Source: Solirubrobacteraceae bacterium
GTDB lineage: Bacteria; Actinomycetota; Thermoleophilia; Solirubrobacterales; Solirubrobacteraceae
DNA: 64,000 bases
Direction of reading: 5' to 3'
NCBI GenBank assembly: GCA_031177685.1
Contig: JAPSGI010000003.1
Span: forward strand, 155,981 to 219,980
Below, in pieces: positions 35,060-51,160 of the stretch (positions are counted from its first letter, which is position 1; each line of letters begins with the position of its first letter). A program made the translations under genes and the position numbers. The notes beneath the pieces were generated by a model. It had not been told where the DNA came from and made no database searches. It saw only the letters and a list, made by a program, of their open reading frames with translations.

Positions 35060-35370
35060 TCGCTTGAGGACAAGTAACCCGACGATGAAGACCTCGCTCG
35101 TGCTCGACACCTGGAGATGGCGCCCCGGAGCCATGACCGGGTTCGCAACCGTCGGTTCTCCTCGCGGATCTCCCGGCGCGCCGTCGTCGCGCGAGCCCCG
35201 AGCCCATAGGGCGAAGGGCTTATTGGCCGAGCCCACGCCTCGACGTAGACGGCCAGCACCGGCAGCACCGACCCGAGCCCGAGGAACGTCAGCAGGCACG
35301 CCACAAAGACGCCGGCGAACGCGGTGGCGGCGGGCGCGGCCGCGGACCGTGTCGCTCCGGCCCTCCATGC
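35060..35370 (-). pseudogene. Remnant of the 5' end of an MFS transporter gene
   Basis: On the minus strand one frame reads [20 protein letters not shown], which resembles the first helix of a major facilitator. The expected continuation (second helix, AGR...RR loop, then PVMAPGRHLQVSS and FIVGLLVL) is found only by changing frame at least twice. The homology ends near 35060, at the edge of the accessory block and about 40 bp from gntR. It therefore looks like a core gene cut by the insertion and now decayed. The resemblance was judged by eye. Confidence 0.45.
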
Positions 35371-35397
35371 GGGGCGACCGAGCCTCGCCGCTGGCGC

Positions 35398-35432
35398 TAG
35401 ACTCCCTTCACTGCGCCCGGGCGGGCGTTTTT
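35398..35432 (+). promoter_or_regulatory. rpmG promoter -10 element and downstream hairpin with T-run
   Basis: GCTAGACT gives a -10-like TAGACT at 35398-35403. About 10 bp on, CGCCC (35414-35418) pairs with GGGCG (35423-35427) and is followed by TTTTT (35428-35432). A terminator-like hairpin this close to the start site, before rpmG at 35480, could act as an attenuator. Confidence 0.45.
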
Positions 35433-35479
35433 CTCTTCCTGCCCAGGGCCCTATCCATTCACGAGACCCGGGGAAATCG

Positions 35480-35644
35480 ATGGCCCGCGGAGACGTGCGC
35501 ATCGGCGTCACCCTCGCTTGCGAGGACTGCCGGCGGCGCAACTACCAGACGAACAAGTCGAAGCGAAACAATCCCGACCGCATCGAGCTGCGCAAGTTCT
35601 GCCGCTGGTGCCGCCGGCACACCGCGCACAAGGAGACGCGCTGA
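35480..35644 (+). CDS. rpmG: 50S ribosomal protein L33, zinc type
   Basis: The 54-residue protein has the L33 sequence with CEDC (about 14-17) and CRWC (about 41-44), the two Cys pairs of the zinc-binding C+ form. [20 protein letters not shown] is the family core. C+ forms are replaced by C- paralogues under zinc limitation in many Actinobacteria. The start ATG 35480 follows CGGGGAAATCG. It heads the secE-nusG run, 6 bp before secE. Confidence 0.95.
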   Translation: MARGDVRIGVTLACEDCRRRNYQTNKSKRNNPDRIELRKFCRWCRRHTAHKETR

Positions 35645-35650
35645 TCTCCC

Positions 35651-36175
35651 ATGGCGCGCGACCGCAAGCGAGCCAAGCAGCGCCAGCGGCGCCGCCAGCA
35701 GCAGCAGGCGCGCCCGCAGGAGCGACCGGGCGGCGTCGCGGACGACGAGATCGTCCATGACGCGCACGAGGACGAGCCCAACGCCTCCCCGGATCCGCTC
35801 GCGCACGCGTCGGCCGACGTCGACATCGCCGAGCTGGCCGAGGCGTCCGTGCGCGAGCCCGGAGCGCCGGACGGCCCGCTCGCGGAGGACGAGTACCCCC
35901 ACCTCGACGAGACCGAAGGCGCCGACGCCATCCAGGAGGACCGCGCCCAGGTCCAGGCGGCCACCGGCCGGCCCGGCGCCGAGCTGCCGCGCGAGGGCAA
36001 CCGCTTCGTCAACTTCCTGCGCGCCTGCGTCGCCGAGCTGGGCCGCGTGCAGTGGCCCGACCGCCGGCACGTCGGCCAGGCCACGGGCGTCGTCCTGGGC
36101 TTCGTCGTCATCGCCGGCAGCTACCTCGGACTGCTGGACGCCGTCTTCTCCAGGCTGATGGAAGCCATCCTCTAG
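35651..36175 (+). CDS. secE: Preprotein translocase subunit SecE with long N-terminal extension
   Basis: The C-terminal 60 residues are Sec[22 protein letters not shown], with the conserved Glu-Leu and Trp-Pro, then one transmembrane helix (about 145-165). Most single-helix bacterial SecE proteins are 60-90 residues, but this one is 174. The first about 110 residues are charged and low-complexity, beginning with a basic Arg/Gln run ([15 protein letters not shown]) and continuing Asp/Glu/Ala-rich. The extension would be cytoplasmic. No tRNA-Trp precedes it, unlike in many Actinobacteria. Confidence 0.92.
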   Translation: MARDRKRAKQRQRRRQQQQARPQERPGGVADDEIVHDAHEDEPNASPDPLAHASADVDIAELAEASVREPGAPDGPLAEDEYPHLDETEGADAIQEDRAQVQAATGRPGAELPREGNRFVNFLRACVAELGRVQWPDRRHVGQATGVVLGFVVIAGSYLGLLDAVFSRLMEAIL

Positions 36176-36198
36176 AACGAACGAAAGACTGAGAGAGC

Positions 36199-36720
36199 AT
36201 GTTCCGCTGGTACGTCGTCAACACCTACTCGGGTCACGAGAACAAGGTCAAGCACAACCTCGAGCACCGCGTGGTGTCGCTCGGGCAGCAGCGGGCCGTG
36301 CGCCAGGTGGTCGTCCCGACCGAGCAGGTCTCGGAGATGAAGGACAACCAGAAGGTGACCGTCGAGAAGCGCACCATGCCCGGTTACGTGCTGGTCAACA
36401 TGGACCTCAACGAGGACTCGTGGTCGCTGGTCAAGGACACGCCCGGCGTGACCGGCTTCGTGGGAGCCTCCAACGAGCCCGTCCCGCTGACCCAGACCGA
36501 GGTCGACCGCCTGCTGCACAAGGAGGTCGCGACGGCCCCGCGCACCCGCGCGCAGTTCAACATCGGCGAGTCGGTCAAGGTGGTGTCCGGACCGCTGTCG
36601 GACTTCTCCGGCGAGATCTCCGAGATCAACGAGGACGCCGGCAAGCTCAAGGTGCTGGTATCCATCTTCGGTCGCGAGACCCCCGTCGAGGTGGGCTTCG
36701 ACCAGGTGAAGAAGGTCTAA
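36199..36720 (+). CDS. nusG: Transcription termination/antitermination protein NusG
   Basis: The 173-residue protein has the NGN domain ([39 protein letters not shown]) and a C-terminal KOW domain ([20 protein letters not shown]). It is close to the minimal E. coli-like length and lacks the N-terminal extension of many actinobacterial NusG proteins. It links RNA polymerase to Rho or the ribosome. Its TAA overlaps the rplK ATG by one base (TAATG). Confidence 0.97.
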   Translation: MFRWYVVNTYSGHENKVKHNLEHRVVSLGQQRAVRQVVVPTEQVSEMKDNQKVTVEKRTMPGYVLVNMDLNEDSWSLVKDTPGVTGFVGASNEPVPLTQTEVDRLLHKEVATAPRTRAQFNIGESVKVVSGPLSDFSGEISEINEDAGKLKVLVSIFGRETPVEVGFDQVKKV

Positions 36721-37145
36721 TGGCCAAGAAGATCCTCACGACCATCAAGCTCCAGGCCGTCGGCGGGCAAGCCTCGCCGGCGCCCCCCGTCGGTCCCGCG
36801 CTGGGCCAGCACGGCATCAACATCATGGAGTTCTGCAAGGCGTTCAACGCGCAGACCCAGCAGGACAGCGGCACGGTGATCCCGGTCGAGATCACGGTCT
36901 TCGAGGACCGCTCGTTCACGTTCGTCACCAAGTCGCCTCCCGCGGCCGTGCTGATCAAGCAGGCGATCGGCCTGGACAAGGGCTCGGGCGAGCCCAACCG
37001 CGACAAGGTCGGGAAGATCTCGCGCGCCCAGCTCGAGCAGATCGCCGAGCGCAAGAAGGACGACCTCAACGCCAACGACCTCGACGCCGCGGTCAAGATC
37101 GTCGCGGGGACCGCCCGCTCGATGGGCGTGGACGTGAGCGGCTGA
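36720..37145 (+). CDS. rplK: 50S ribosomal protein L11
   Basis: The 141-residue protein is a typical L11: [20 protein letters not shown] with the proline pair of the thiostrepton-site hinge, [15 protein letters not shown], and the C-terminal RNA-binding domain [11 protein letters not shown]...GKISRAQL. It binds 23S rRNA at the GTPase-associated centre. It is coupled to nusG and to rplA by one-base overlaps. Confidence 0.97.
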   Translation: MAKKILTTIKLQAVGGQASPAPPVGPALGQHGINIMEFCKAFNAQTQQDSGTVIPVEITVFEDRSFTFVTKSPPAAVLIKQAIGLDKGSGEPNRDKVGKISRAQLEQIAERKKDDLNANDLDAAVKIVAGTARSMGVDVSG

Positions 37146-37876
37146 TGTCGCGCCACGGCAAGCACTACCTCGACTCGTCGGCCAAGATCGACCGCGAGCG
37201 CGAGTACGCGCCCGCCGAGGCGTTCGCGCTGCTCAAGGAGACCTCGGGCCAGCGCAAGTTCGACGAGTCCATCGAGGTGCACATCCGCACCGGCCTGAAC
37301 GTGCGCCACGCCGACGAGCAGCTGCGCGGCACGATCGCGCTGCCCCACGGGCTGGGCAAGGACGTCACCGTCGCGGTGTTCGCCAAGGGCGACGCGGCGC
37401 GCGAGGCCGAGGAGGCGGGGGCCGATCACGTCGGCGCCGACGACCTGGCCCAGCGCGTCCAGGACGGCTTCACCGACTTCGATGTCGCCATCGCGACGCC
37501 GGACATGATGCCGGTGGTGGGTCGCCTGGGCCGGATCCTCGGCCCGCAGGGCAAGATGCCCAACCCGAAGGTGGGGACGGTCACCCCCGACGTCCGCCGC
37601 GCCGTGGAGGAGTCCAAGGCCGGCAAGGTCGAGTACCGCACCGACCGCACGGCGATCGTCCACATGGTGATCGGCAAGGCCTCCTTCGACGAGCAGCGGC
37701 TGCTGGAGAACTACGCCGCGGTGATCGACGAGCTCATCCGCGCCAAGCCGGCCTCGGCCAAGGGCCGCTACCTGCGCTCCGTCGTCCTGGCCACCACGAT
37801 GGGGCCCGGCATCAAGGTCGACCCCACGCGCACGCGCGACATCGTGGAGGAGACGCCCGCCGCCGCGACGGCGTAG
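37145..37876 (+). CDS. rplA: 50S ribosomal protein L1
   Basis: The 243-residue protein has the L1 signature around residues 125-145 ([20 protein letters not shown]) and the two-domain layout of the family. L1 binds the L1 stalk of 23S rRNA and in many bacteria represses its own L11-L1 mRNA. Its stop TAG overlaps the TAGACT -10-like element that precedes rplJ, so rplJL may have a separate promoter. Confidence 0.97.
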   Translation: MSRHGKHYLDSSAKIDREREYAPAEAFALLKETSGQRKFDESIEVHIRTGLNVRHADEQLRGTIALPHGLGKDVTVAVFAKGDAAREAEEAGADHVGADDLAQRVQDGFTDFDVAIATPDMMPVVGRLGRILGPQGKMPNPKVGTVTPDVRRAVEESKAGKVEYRTDRTAIVHMVIGKASFDEQRLLENYAAVIDELIRAKPASAKGRYLRSVVLATTMGPGIKVDPTRTRDIVEETPAAATA

Positions 37877-37879
37877 ACT
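37874..37879 (+). promoter_or_regulatory. Candidate -10 element TAGACT for rplJ-rplL
   Basis: GTAGACT overlaps the rplA stop and lies about 119 bp before rplJ. The hexamer is identical to the one upstream of rpmG. No -35 was identified with confidence. Confidence 0.4.
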
Positions 37880-37997
37880 CGTAAGCCGCATCTACCCGAG
37901 ACCCCCGGCGACCGTAAGACCGGGCTAGGTGGAGCCGATCGACTGCCGCATGTCGTCGCGCCCGCCTTGGTGACCTACCCATCAGAGCGGAGCGAGG
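37880..37997 (+). promoter_or_regulatory. Probable L10 mRNA leader
   Basis: The 118-nt leader before rplJ is rich in possible pairing. The segment CCCCCGGCGACCGTAAGACC, followed by GGGCTAGGTGGAGCC, resembles the L10(L12)4-binding leader that mediates feedback repression of rplJL in many bacteria. Assignment rests on position and gross similarity; a covariance search would be decisive. Confidence 0.45.
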
Positions 37998-38762
37998 ATG
38001 AACCGCGAACAGAAGGCAGCAGTCGTAGAGGAGATCGTCGAGGAGCTGAAGGGCTCCGAGGCCATCTTCGCCGTGGACTACCGCGGGATCTCGGTGCCCC
38101 AGGCGGCCGAGCTGCGCGCCAAGCTGCGCGACGCCGACGCGACGTTTCGCATCGTCAAGAACCGCCTGACCGCGCGCGCCGCGGACCAGGCCGGCACCGG
38201 CGGCCTGGGCGAGCTGCTGGAGGGCCCGACCGCGCTGACCTTCGTGCGCGGCGACGCCGCGCTGGCGGCCAAGGCGCTCAACGACTTCTCGCGGGCCGCC
38301 GACGTGCTCGCCTTCAAGGGCGGCCTGCTGGGCGACCAGGCGCTGACCGCCGACGAGATCCGCTCGATCGCGCGGCTCCCCGGCCGCGAGGTCCTGCACG
38401 CGCAGCTCGTCGGCACGATCGCCGCCCCGATCACCGGACTGGTCCGTGGACTGAGCTCGCTGATCTCCGGCGTGGCGATCGCGCTCCAGCAGATCCACGA
38501 CCAGGGGCTCGTCTCCGGCGAGGCCCCCGCCGAGGAGCCGGCGCCCGCCGAGGAGGCCCCCGGCCCCGCGGACTCTCCGCCCGCCGAGGAGCCGGCTCCG
38601 CAAGAGGGCACTCCGGCCGAAGAGGAGACGATCACCGAGTCCTCCGGCGACGCGGTGATCGAGGGCGAGACCGGCAGCTCCGCCGCCGGCCCCGAGGGGG
38701 AGCACCCCGAGGAGCCCGCGGAGGGCGACCCACAAGCTGACAACGAAACTGAACAGGCGTAG
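37998..38762 (+). CDS. rplJ: 50S ribosomal protein L10 with long acidic C-terminal tail
   Basis: Residues 1-170 are a normal L10 (EEIVEELKGSEAIFAVDYRG, FRIVKNRLTARAA, FKGGLLGDQALTADEI, then the helix that carries L7/L12 dimers). L10 is normally 165-180 residues, but this one has 254. The last about 80 residues are Glu/Pro/Ala-rich (EEPAPAEEAPGPADSPPAEE) and predicted disordered. The tail lies beyond the L7/L12-binding helix at the stalk base. The gene is followed at 9 bp by rplL. Confidence 0.95.
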   Translation: MNREQKAAVVEEIVEELKGSEAIFAVDYRGISVPQAAELRAKLRDADATFRIVKNRLTARAADQAGTGGLGELLEGPTALTFVRGDAALAAKALNDFSRAADVLAFKGGLLGDQALTADEIRSIARLPGREVLHAQLVGTIAAPITGLVRGLSSLISGVAIALQQIHDQGLVSGEAPAEEPAPAEEAPGPADSPPAEEPAPQEGTPAEEETITESSGDAVIEGETGSSAAGPEGEHPEEPAEGDPQADNETEQA

Positions 38763-38771
38763 GAGGAACGA

Positions 38772-39167
38772 ATGGCGACCAAGATTTCCACCGAGGACTG
38801 GATCGAGGAGCTCAAGGGCATCTCGGTCCTGGAGCTGGCCGAGCGCATCAAGGCGCTCGAGGAGGAGTTCGGCGTGTCGGCGACGGCCGTCGCGGCCGCC
38901 GCCCCCGCCGCGGGCGCGGCGGGCGGCGGTGACGGCGACGGCGCGGCCGAGGAGCAGACGGCGTTCGACGTCGTGCTGACCGGCGCGGGCGACAAGAAGA
39001 TCCAGGTCATCAAGGTGGTCCGCGCGGCCACCGGGCTGGGTCTCAAGGAGGCCAAGGCCCTCGTCGACGAGTCCCCCAAGCCGGTCAAGGAGGGCGTCGA
39101 CAAGGACGAGGCCGAGAAGCTCAAGGCCGACCTCGAAGAGGCCGGCGCCAGCGTCGAGGTCAAGTAA
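38772..39167 (+). CDS. rplL: 50S ribosomal protein L7/L12
   Basis: The 131-residue stalk protein has an N-terminal dimerisation part ([19 protein letters not shown]), an Ala/Gly hinge (about 40-58) and the C-terminal factor-binding domain with [20 protein letters not shown] and the conserved [16 protein letters not shown] ending. It recruits EF-Tu and EF-G. RBS AGGAGGAACG precedes the ATG. Confidence 0.97.
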   Translation: MATKISTEDWIEELKGISVLELAERIKALEEEFGVSATAVAAAAPAAGAAGGGDGDGAAEEQTAFDVVLTGAGDKKIQVIKVVRAATGLGLKEAKALVDESPKPVKEGVDKDEAEKLKADLEEAGASVEVK

Positions 39168-39182
39168 CGCCGCTTCGCGGCG
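39168..39182 (+). terminator. Short GC hairpin directly after rplL
   Basis: CGCCGC-TTC-GCGGCG is a perfect 6-bp stem with a 3-nt loop starting one base after the rplL stop. No T-run follows, so it may act as an mRNA processing or stabilising element, not as a full terminator. Confidence 0.4.
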
Positions 39183-39196
39183 TCCTGCTCGGGGCG

Positions 39197-40279
39197 GTGG
39201 CGGCCGTTCTGGCCGTCGCCGCCGCTGGCGAGGCGGCCGCCGGCCCGCCCTCGCCGCACGCCGAGACCGGCGACGGCGCCCGCGCCGCGGGGCGCTCGCG
39301 CGTCCCGGTGGGCGGGCATCCGGCGGGCGTCGTGCCGTTCACGCCGCCGGCGCGGCTGCGGCGCCCCACGCGCCGCGACGGGCTGCCGGCCTGGTTCGCG
39401 GACGGCGGCTTGTGCTCCACCGGGTGCCGCCCGGTCGCCGCCACCGGCTGGCCGCTGCGCCCCTTCCGCCGCCAGCACGCGATCCGCGCCGGGATCAACG
39501 AGCTGCGCACGGGCTCGTTGCACAGTGGGATCGACATCCAGGCCCGCAACGGCCTGGCCGTGTACGCGATGCAGAGCGGGACCGCGACGGTGACCCGCCA
39601 GGGGTTCGACACCAACGTCCAGGTGGGGCGCTTCGTCTACTTCCACGTCAACCCGTGGGTCGCGACCGGCCAGTACGTCTCGGCGTACTCGACGGTGGTG
39701 GGGACCGTGATCGCTCCCGGCGGCCACGTCCACGTGACCGACCAGCTCGGGCGCACCGAGCTCAACCCGCTGCGCCCCGGCGGGCGCGTCGTCGGTCCCT
39801 GGCACGATCGCGCCCATCCGGTCATCGGCTACCCCCGCATCCACCCGGACCGCCGCGTGACCGTGGAGGCCTACGACCCCCAGTCCTACGTCGTGCGCAC
39901 GACCTACCCGACGCCCGTCCTCGCCCCCGCGGCGCTGGCCTGGCGGCTGCGCACGCGGCGCGGCCGGCGCATCGGCGGGCTGCACTGGGCGCTGCGCGGG
40001 ACGCGCGTCCTGCCCTTCTCGCTGCGCCATCGCATCTACGCGCCGGGCGCCCGGGGCGGCGGCTTTCTGTGCTTCGCGAACCACCCGCGCTGCACGCCGA
40101 CCTGGCGCTACCGGCTGGCCGGCGGTCTGGCGCCGCGGCTGCCGCGGGTCGCGCCCGGCCGCTACGTCCTGACGATCTACGCGTGGGACTGGGCGGGCAA
40201 CGCGAGCGCGCTCGACGTGCCCTACCAGCGGGGCGGCCGGCAGGTGGGAACGAAGTCGCCCGCCACGCCGCTGCCCTAG
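39197..40279 (+). CDS. Exported M23 (LytM)-like peptidase-fold protein
   Basis: The 360-residue protein contains a recognisable M23 core: LHSGIDIQARNGLAVYAMQSG (HxxxD metal pair) and GGHVHVTD (HxH), separated by FVYFHVNPW. These are the zinc ligands of LytM/lysostaphin endopeptidases. A beta-rich C-terminal domain follows (about 220-355). From GTG 39197 the signal lacks a basic n-region. In-frame codons upstream read PLRGVLLGAVAAVLAV, a better signal, but only CTG or ACG starts are available. It sits unusually between rplL and rpoB. Confidence 0.7.
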   Translation: MAAVLAVAAAGEAAAGPPSPHAETGDGARAAGRSRVPVGGHPAGVVPFTPPARLRRPTRRDGLPAWFADGGLCSTGCRPVAATGWPLRPFRRQHAIRAGINELRTGSLHSGIDIQARNGLAVYAMQSGTATVTRQGFDTNVQVGRFVYFHVNPWVATGQYVSAYSTVVGTVIAPGGHVHVTDQLGRTELNPLRPGGRVVGPWHDRAHPVIGYPRIHPDRRVTVEAYDPQSYVVRTTYPTPVLAPAALAWRLRTRRGRRIGGLHWALRGTRVLPFSLRHRIYAPGARGGGFLCFANHPRCTPTWRYRLAGGLAPRLPRVAPGRYVLTIYAWDWAGNASALDVPYQRGGRQVGTKSPATPLP

Positions 40280-40299
40280 CGATCGGCCCAATTCGCCGC

Positions 40300-40434
40300 T
40301 ACACTCCGCCGCGATCGGCCTATAGCCGCAGCCGCCCAACCACGACGGACCGCGCCACATACGCGGGCATCGTCCGGGCGGGGTCCGTGAGAGCCGGTCG
40401 CCCATCAGGGGGCGTCAGCCTGCTGTGCTATCTT
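40300..40434 (+). promoter_or_regulatory. rpoB leader with two -10-like elements
   Basis: The 217-bp gap before rpoB contains GCTACACT (-10-like TACACT, 40300-40305) and TGTGCTATCTT (-10-like TATCTT, 40429-40434, 63 bp before the start). The latter repeats the TGTGCTATC seen before the sigma gene. rpoBC can thus be transcribed apart from rplJL. Nothing else was recognised in the gap. Confidence 0.45.
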
Positions 40435-40496
40435 GGCTGGTCGCACTTTGGTGCCCTCGCTCTCCCCCGTTCGACCGATCCTGAGGAGTCGCCCAC

Positions 40497-48202
<7,706 letters not shown>

Positions 48203-48206
<4 letters not shown>

Positions 48207-48718
48207 CCGGCCGCGCGCTTGGGCAAAGCCGCCGCCCACCGGAGGAGCTCCTCCACGTGGGCGGCGGTGATGCCGAGCGGGGGCAGCGCGGTGACGAGCA
48301 GGGTGGGTCCGGGGCGCTCGCCCGCCCATTCGTGGCAGCCCTCGTGGTCGTCGTCGATCCAGGCGACGGGGCGGTCGGGGCCGGCGTAGGCGTCGATCGC
48401 GTCGAGCTTCCAGTGGCGGGGCGTGGAGCCGGGCGCCGGCGCCGAGAAGGTCAGGAAGGGGAATGGACCGGGGAGGGACAGGGCATGCGGGAGGTACTCG
48501 TTTGCCTTCTCTTCCCAGCCCGTGCACCACACCATTTCGAAGTCGTTCGCCAGCGCGCGAAGGTGCGCGCCGGCGGCGCGCGAAATGTAGTGGTGGATGC
48601 CTTCGACGTTCACGAAGCCGCCTTCGGGGCGCGAGTCCAGATCGAATCCGAACAGCGAGATGACGCCGTCAACATCGACCAGGAGCAGCGGAACATCGCT
48701 ATTTGCAGGGAGTTTCAT
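48203..48718 (-). CDS. HAD-like protein (HAD_SAK-type), function unknown
   Basis: From ATG 48718 the protein has 171 residues. Motif I is [10 protein letters not shown] (Asp15, Asp17), and the Thr of [11 protein letters not shown] acts as motif [15 protein letters not shown] supplies the acidic motif IV. There is almost no cap domain, as in small HAD proteins once linked to RNA-repair cassettes. The reaction is unknown. The open frame extends upstream to 48952, but that part is unlike protein and overlaps the divergent transporter. It overlaps the rpoC end by 4 bp, tail to tail. Confidence 0.7.
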
Positions 48719-48858
48719 GTGACATCCGTAACACGACCGCGTTGTTTGGCAAGCGCTAGCCTGTGGAGACTGCGGGTCGTCGTCAAGGCGACTCGCGGCG
48801 GCGCCGATAGGGATACAGGCCGGCGCTGTGAGGGCTTGACGGCCCGGCACCTGATCCC

Positions 48859-49737
48859 ATGACCTTAGAGATCGGCATCCTGCTGGCGCTTGCGTGCGCC
48901 TTCGCGACGAACCTCGGCTTCCTCTACAAGCACCGGGGCGCGTGCGCGGCACCGACCGTGGACGTCCGCCATCCGCTGCGCGCCGCCAAGGGGCTGTTCA
49001 AGTCCAAGTGGTTCGCCATCGGCATGGGCGTCGCGGTGGGCGCGTGGATCCTCCACGTCGCCGCGCTGGCGCTGGCGCCGCTGTCGGTCGTCCAGGCCGT
49101 GCTGTCGGGCGGGATCGTGTTGCTCGCGGTCATGGCCGAGCGGCTGTTCGGCTTCGAGGTCGGCCGGCGGCAGCGGATCGGCGTGCTGTGCACTGCCGTG
49201 GGCCTGGTCGCGCTCGGCGTCACGCTGCCGGCCAGCACCGGCTCGCACTCCCACTTCTCCGTGACCGCGATGATCGCCTTCGAGGGCGGCCTGGTCGGGC
49301 TCGGCGCGCTGCTGATCATCGGCAAGCGCCTGGGCGGCCCGGCCGAGCACCACGGCATCATGCTCGGCGCCGCGTCCGGCGTCCTGTTCGGCGTCTCGGA
49401 CATTGCGATCAAGGCGCTGACCGGTCTGGCGGGCAGCGCCGGCGTCATGGGGCTCCTGTCTCCGTGGCTGCTTATGGCCGCCCTGGCCTCGGTCGCCGCG
49501 TTCTACGCCTCGGCGCGCGGGCTGCAGGACGGCGAGGCCGTCCCCGTGATCGCCACCACCGCCACCGCGGCCAACGTCTCCTGCATCGCCGGCGGGATCA
49601 TCGTCTTCGGCGACCCGCTCCCCGGCGACGCGCTGGGCGTGATCGTCCAGGTCGGCGCTTTCGTGCTGGTCTGCGTCGCGGCGTTCCTCACGCCCGCGCC
49701 GATCCGCGCGGCCGCGACCGCGCCGGCGCCGGCGTAG
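48859..49737 (+). CDS. DMT-superfamily (EamA/NIPA-like) membrane transporter
   Basis: The 292-residue protein has about nine hydrophobic segments in two halves, as in drug/metabolite transporters. LALAPLSVVQAVLSGGIVLLAV and LAERLFG-like MAERLFGFEVGRRQ resemble Mg-transporter NIPA/EamA relatives. The C-terminal half shows VIATTATAANVSCIAGGIIVFGD. The substrate is unknown. The 3' end overlaps the convergent hydrolase gene by 50 bp, one of the longer overlaps here. Confidence 0.8.
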   Translation: MTLEIGILLALACAFATNLGFLYKHRGACAAPTVDVRHPLRAAKGLFKSKWFAIGMGVAVGAWILHVAALALAPLSVVQAVLSGGIVLLAVMAERLFGFEVGRRQRIGVLCTAVGLVALGVTLPASTGSHSHFSVTAMIAFEGGLVGLGALLIIGKRLGGPAEHHGIMLGAASGVLFGVSDIAIKALTGLAGSAGVMGLLSPWLLMAALASVAAFYASARGLQDGEAVPVIATTATAANVSCIAGGIIVFGDPLPGDALGVIVQVGAFVLVCVAAFLTPAPIRAAATAPAPA

Positions 49738-50515
49738 CCCGGCTTCCCTCCAGCAGCACCCGCGCCACCTGCTCGGGGTCGTCCCAGGTGGGGACGTGCC
49801 CGCAGCCGCGCAGCGTCAGATGGCGGGCATCCGGCAGCGCTCGCCGCGCCCGGCCGGCCTGGCGGGGGATCAGGATGCGGTCGTGCTGCGCCCAGGCGAT
49901 CGTCACGGGGCAGCCGATCTCGTGCGCATCGCGGAAGCGCCAACCGCGAAAGCCCGCGAACGTGGCGTCCGCGCCCGGCGAGGTGGCCATGTTGTGCAGT
50001 GCCGCCGCCGCCTCGTCCGTGGACATGCGCCCGGGCCGTGAGAGGAGGTGGGCGGAACTCAGCGCGCGGCGCACCGGCCCGCCGACGGCGGCCCGGGGGC
50101 GGCGGTTCAGGACCCGCGCGCCCGCGAAGGTCAGCCGCAGCAGGATTTCGCTGTAGGCCTGCTCGCGGTCGTTCCAGAACCCGACGGGCGACAGGCACGT
50201 GACGGAGCGGGCACGACCGGCGCGCGCCAGCTCCAGCGCGACCCCGCCGCCCAGCGAGTTGCCGGCCACGTGCACGGTCTCGAGGTCCAGCTCGTCGAGC
50301 AGCGCGACGACGTGACGGGCGTGGTCGGTGGGGGTGAGCTCCGGCTCGGGCGCCGGCGGCGACTCGCCGAAGCCCGGCAGGTCGAGCGCGACCACGTCAC
50401 GCTGCGGCGTGAGGCGGTCCAGCACGGGCTCCCACACCTGGCGCTGGCTGCCGATGCCGTGGATCAGGACCAGCGGGTCGCCGCTGCCGCGCCGCACGTG
50501 GGCCAGCAGGCTCAC
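49688..50515 (-). CDS. Alpha/beta-hydrolase
   Basis: The 275-residue protein has the oxyanion motif LIHGIGSQ (17-24), the nucleophile elbow GNSLGGG (Ser87), the acid in AWAQHDRIL and the His in GCGHVPTWDDP. The fold and spacing are those of the 2-hydroxymuconic-semialdehyde-hydrolase/haloperoxidase group, but no specific reaction can be stated. GTG 50515 overlaps the stop of the glyoxalase-like gene by 4 bp, so the pair is co-translated. Confidence 0.88.
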   Translation of the reverse strand: MSLLAHVRRGSGDPLVLIHGIGSQRQVWEPVLDRLTPQRDVVALDLPGFGESPPAPEPELTPTDHARHVVALLDELDLETVHVAGNSLGGGVALELARAGRARSVTCLSPVGFWNDREQAYSEILLRLTFAGARVLNRRPRAAVGGPVRRALSSAHLLSRPGRMSTDEAAAALHNMATSPGADATFAGFRGWRFRDAHEIGCPVTIAWAQHDRILIPRQAGRARRALPDARHLTLRGCGHVPTWDDPEQVARVLLEGSRATPAPARSRPRGSARA

Positions 50516-51138
50516 GGCCGCAGCACCTCGATCCCGCCGGACCCGGCGACGGCGACGGAGCGCACGCCCGGCGGCCCGTCGATCGCTCGCACCGCCGGCA
50601 CCGCCTCGCCGACCCAGTCGCGCAGCGCCGCCTCGTCGGCCCCCACCTCGACCGCGGCGATCCGCGCGCCCGCCGCCTGGTTGGCACCGCCGGCGCGGCC
50701 GGGATGCTCGTCCTCGGGCGCGTCCCACTGGATGAAGAAGGGCAGCGACGGCTCGGCGAAGGCGCGGTCCACGCCGGCCAAACGCCAGTGCAGCTCGAAC
50801 CCGTCCGGGCGCGTACGCGACATCGGCAGCGCGGCCAGGTCGAGCCGCGCGCAGACGGCGTCGAGGTCGTCCGTGCGCACGCACCAGGCGAGGAACGCCT
50901 CGCCTTGCGCCGTGGCCTCGAGTACCCGCCGGCCCAGCGGGTTGGCCTCCGCCTCCGCGCGGTCGGCGACGCCCATCAGCTCGACGTAGGCCTCGCCCAG
51001 CGCGACGATCCGGTTCTCGGTGCCGAGCCCCGCGTGGCGCCCGCCGGGCAGCGAGGGGAGCCGGTGGCCGGCCTCCAGTCGGCGCGCGGTCGCCTCCAGG
51101 TCGGGCGAGCCGAGGATCACGTGGTCGAGCGCGATCAC
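50512..51138 (-). CDS. Glyoxalase-like (VOC) domain protein
   Basis: The 208-residue protein starts (GTG 51138) with VIALDHVILGSPDLEATARRL, the opening of the glyoxalase-like VOC family, in which the first His can be a metal ligand. NRIVALGEAYVELMGV gives the Glu of the same half, and the second half is more divergent. The family includes lactoylglutathione lyases, dioxygenases and binding proteins. It is coupled to the hydrolase and divergent from the aminotransferase, with only 22 bp between starts. Confidence 0.78.
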   Translation of the reverse strand: MIALDHVILGSPDLEATARRLEAGHRLPSLPGGRHAGLGTENRIVALGEAYVELMGVADRAEAEANPLGRRVLEATAQGEAFLAWCVRTDDLDAVCARLDLAALPMSRTRPDGFELHWRLAGVDRAFAEPSLPFFIQWDAPEDEHPGRAGGANQAAGARIAAVEVGADEAALRDWVGEAVPAVRAIDGPPGVRSVAVAGSGGIEVLRP

Positions 51139-51160
51139 GGGGCGCGGTACGTTATCTCCG

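Noticed and set aside
17922..35060. Integrase, transposase or phage genes that would explain the island
   Set aside because: None was found on either strand, and no direct repeat of the tRNA-Thr 3' end was seen near 35000 by eye.
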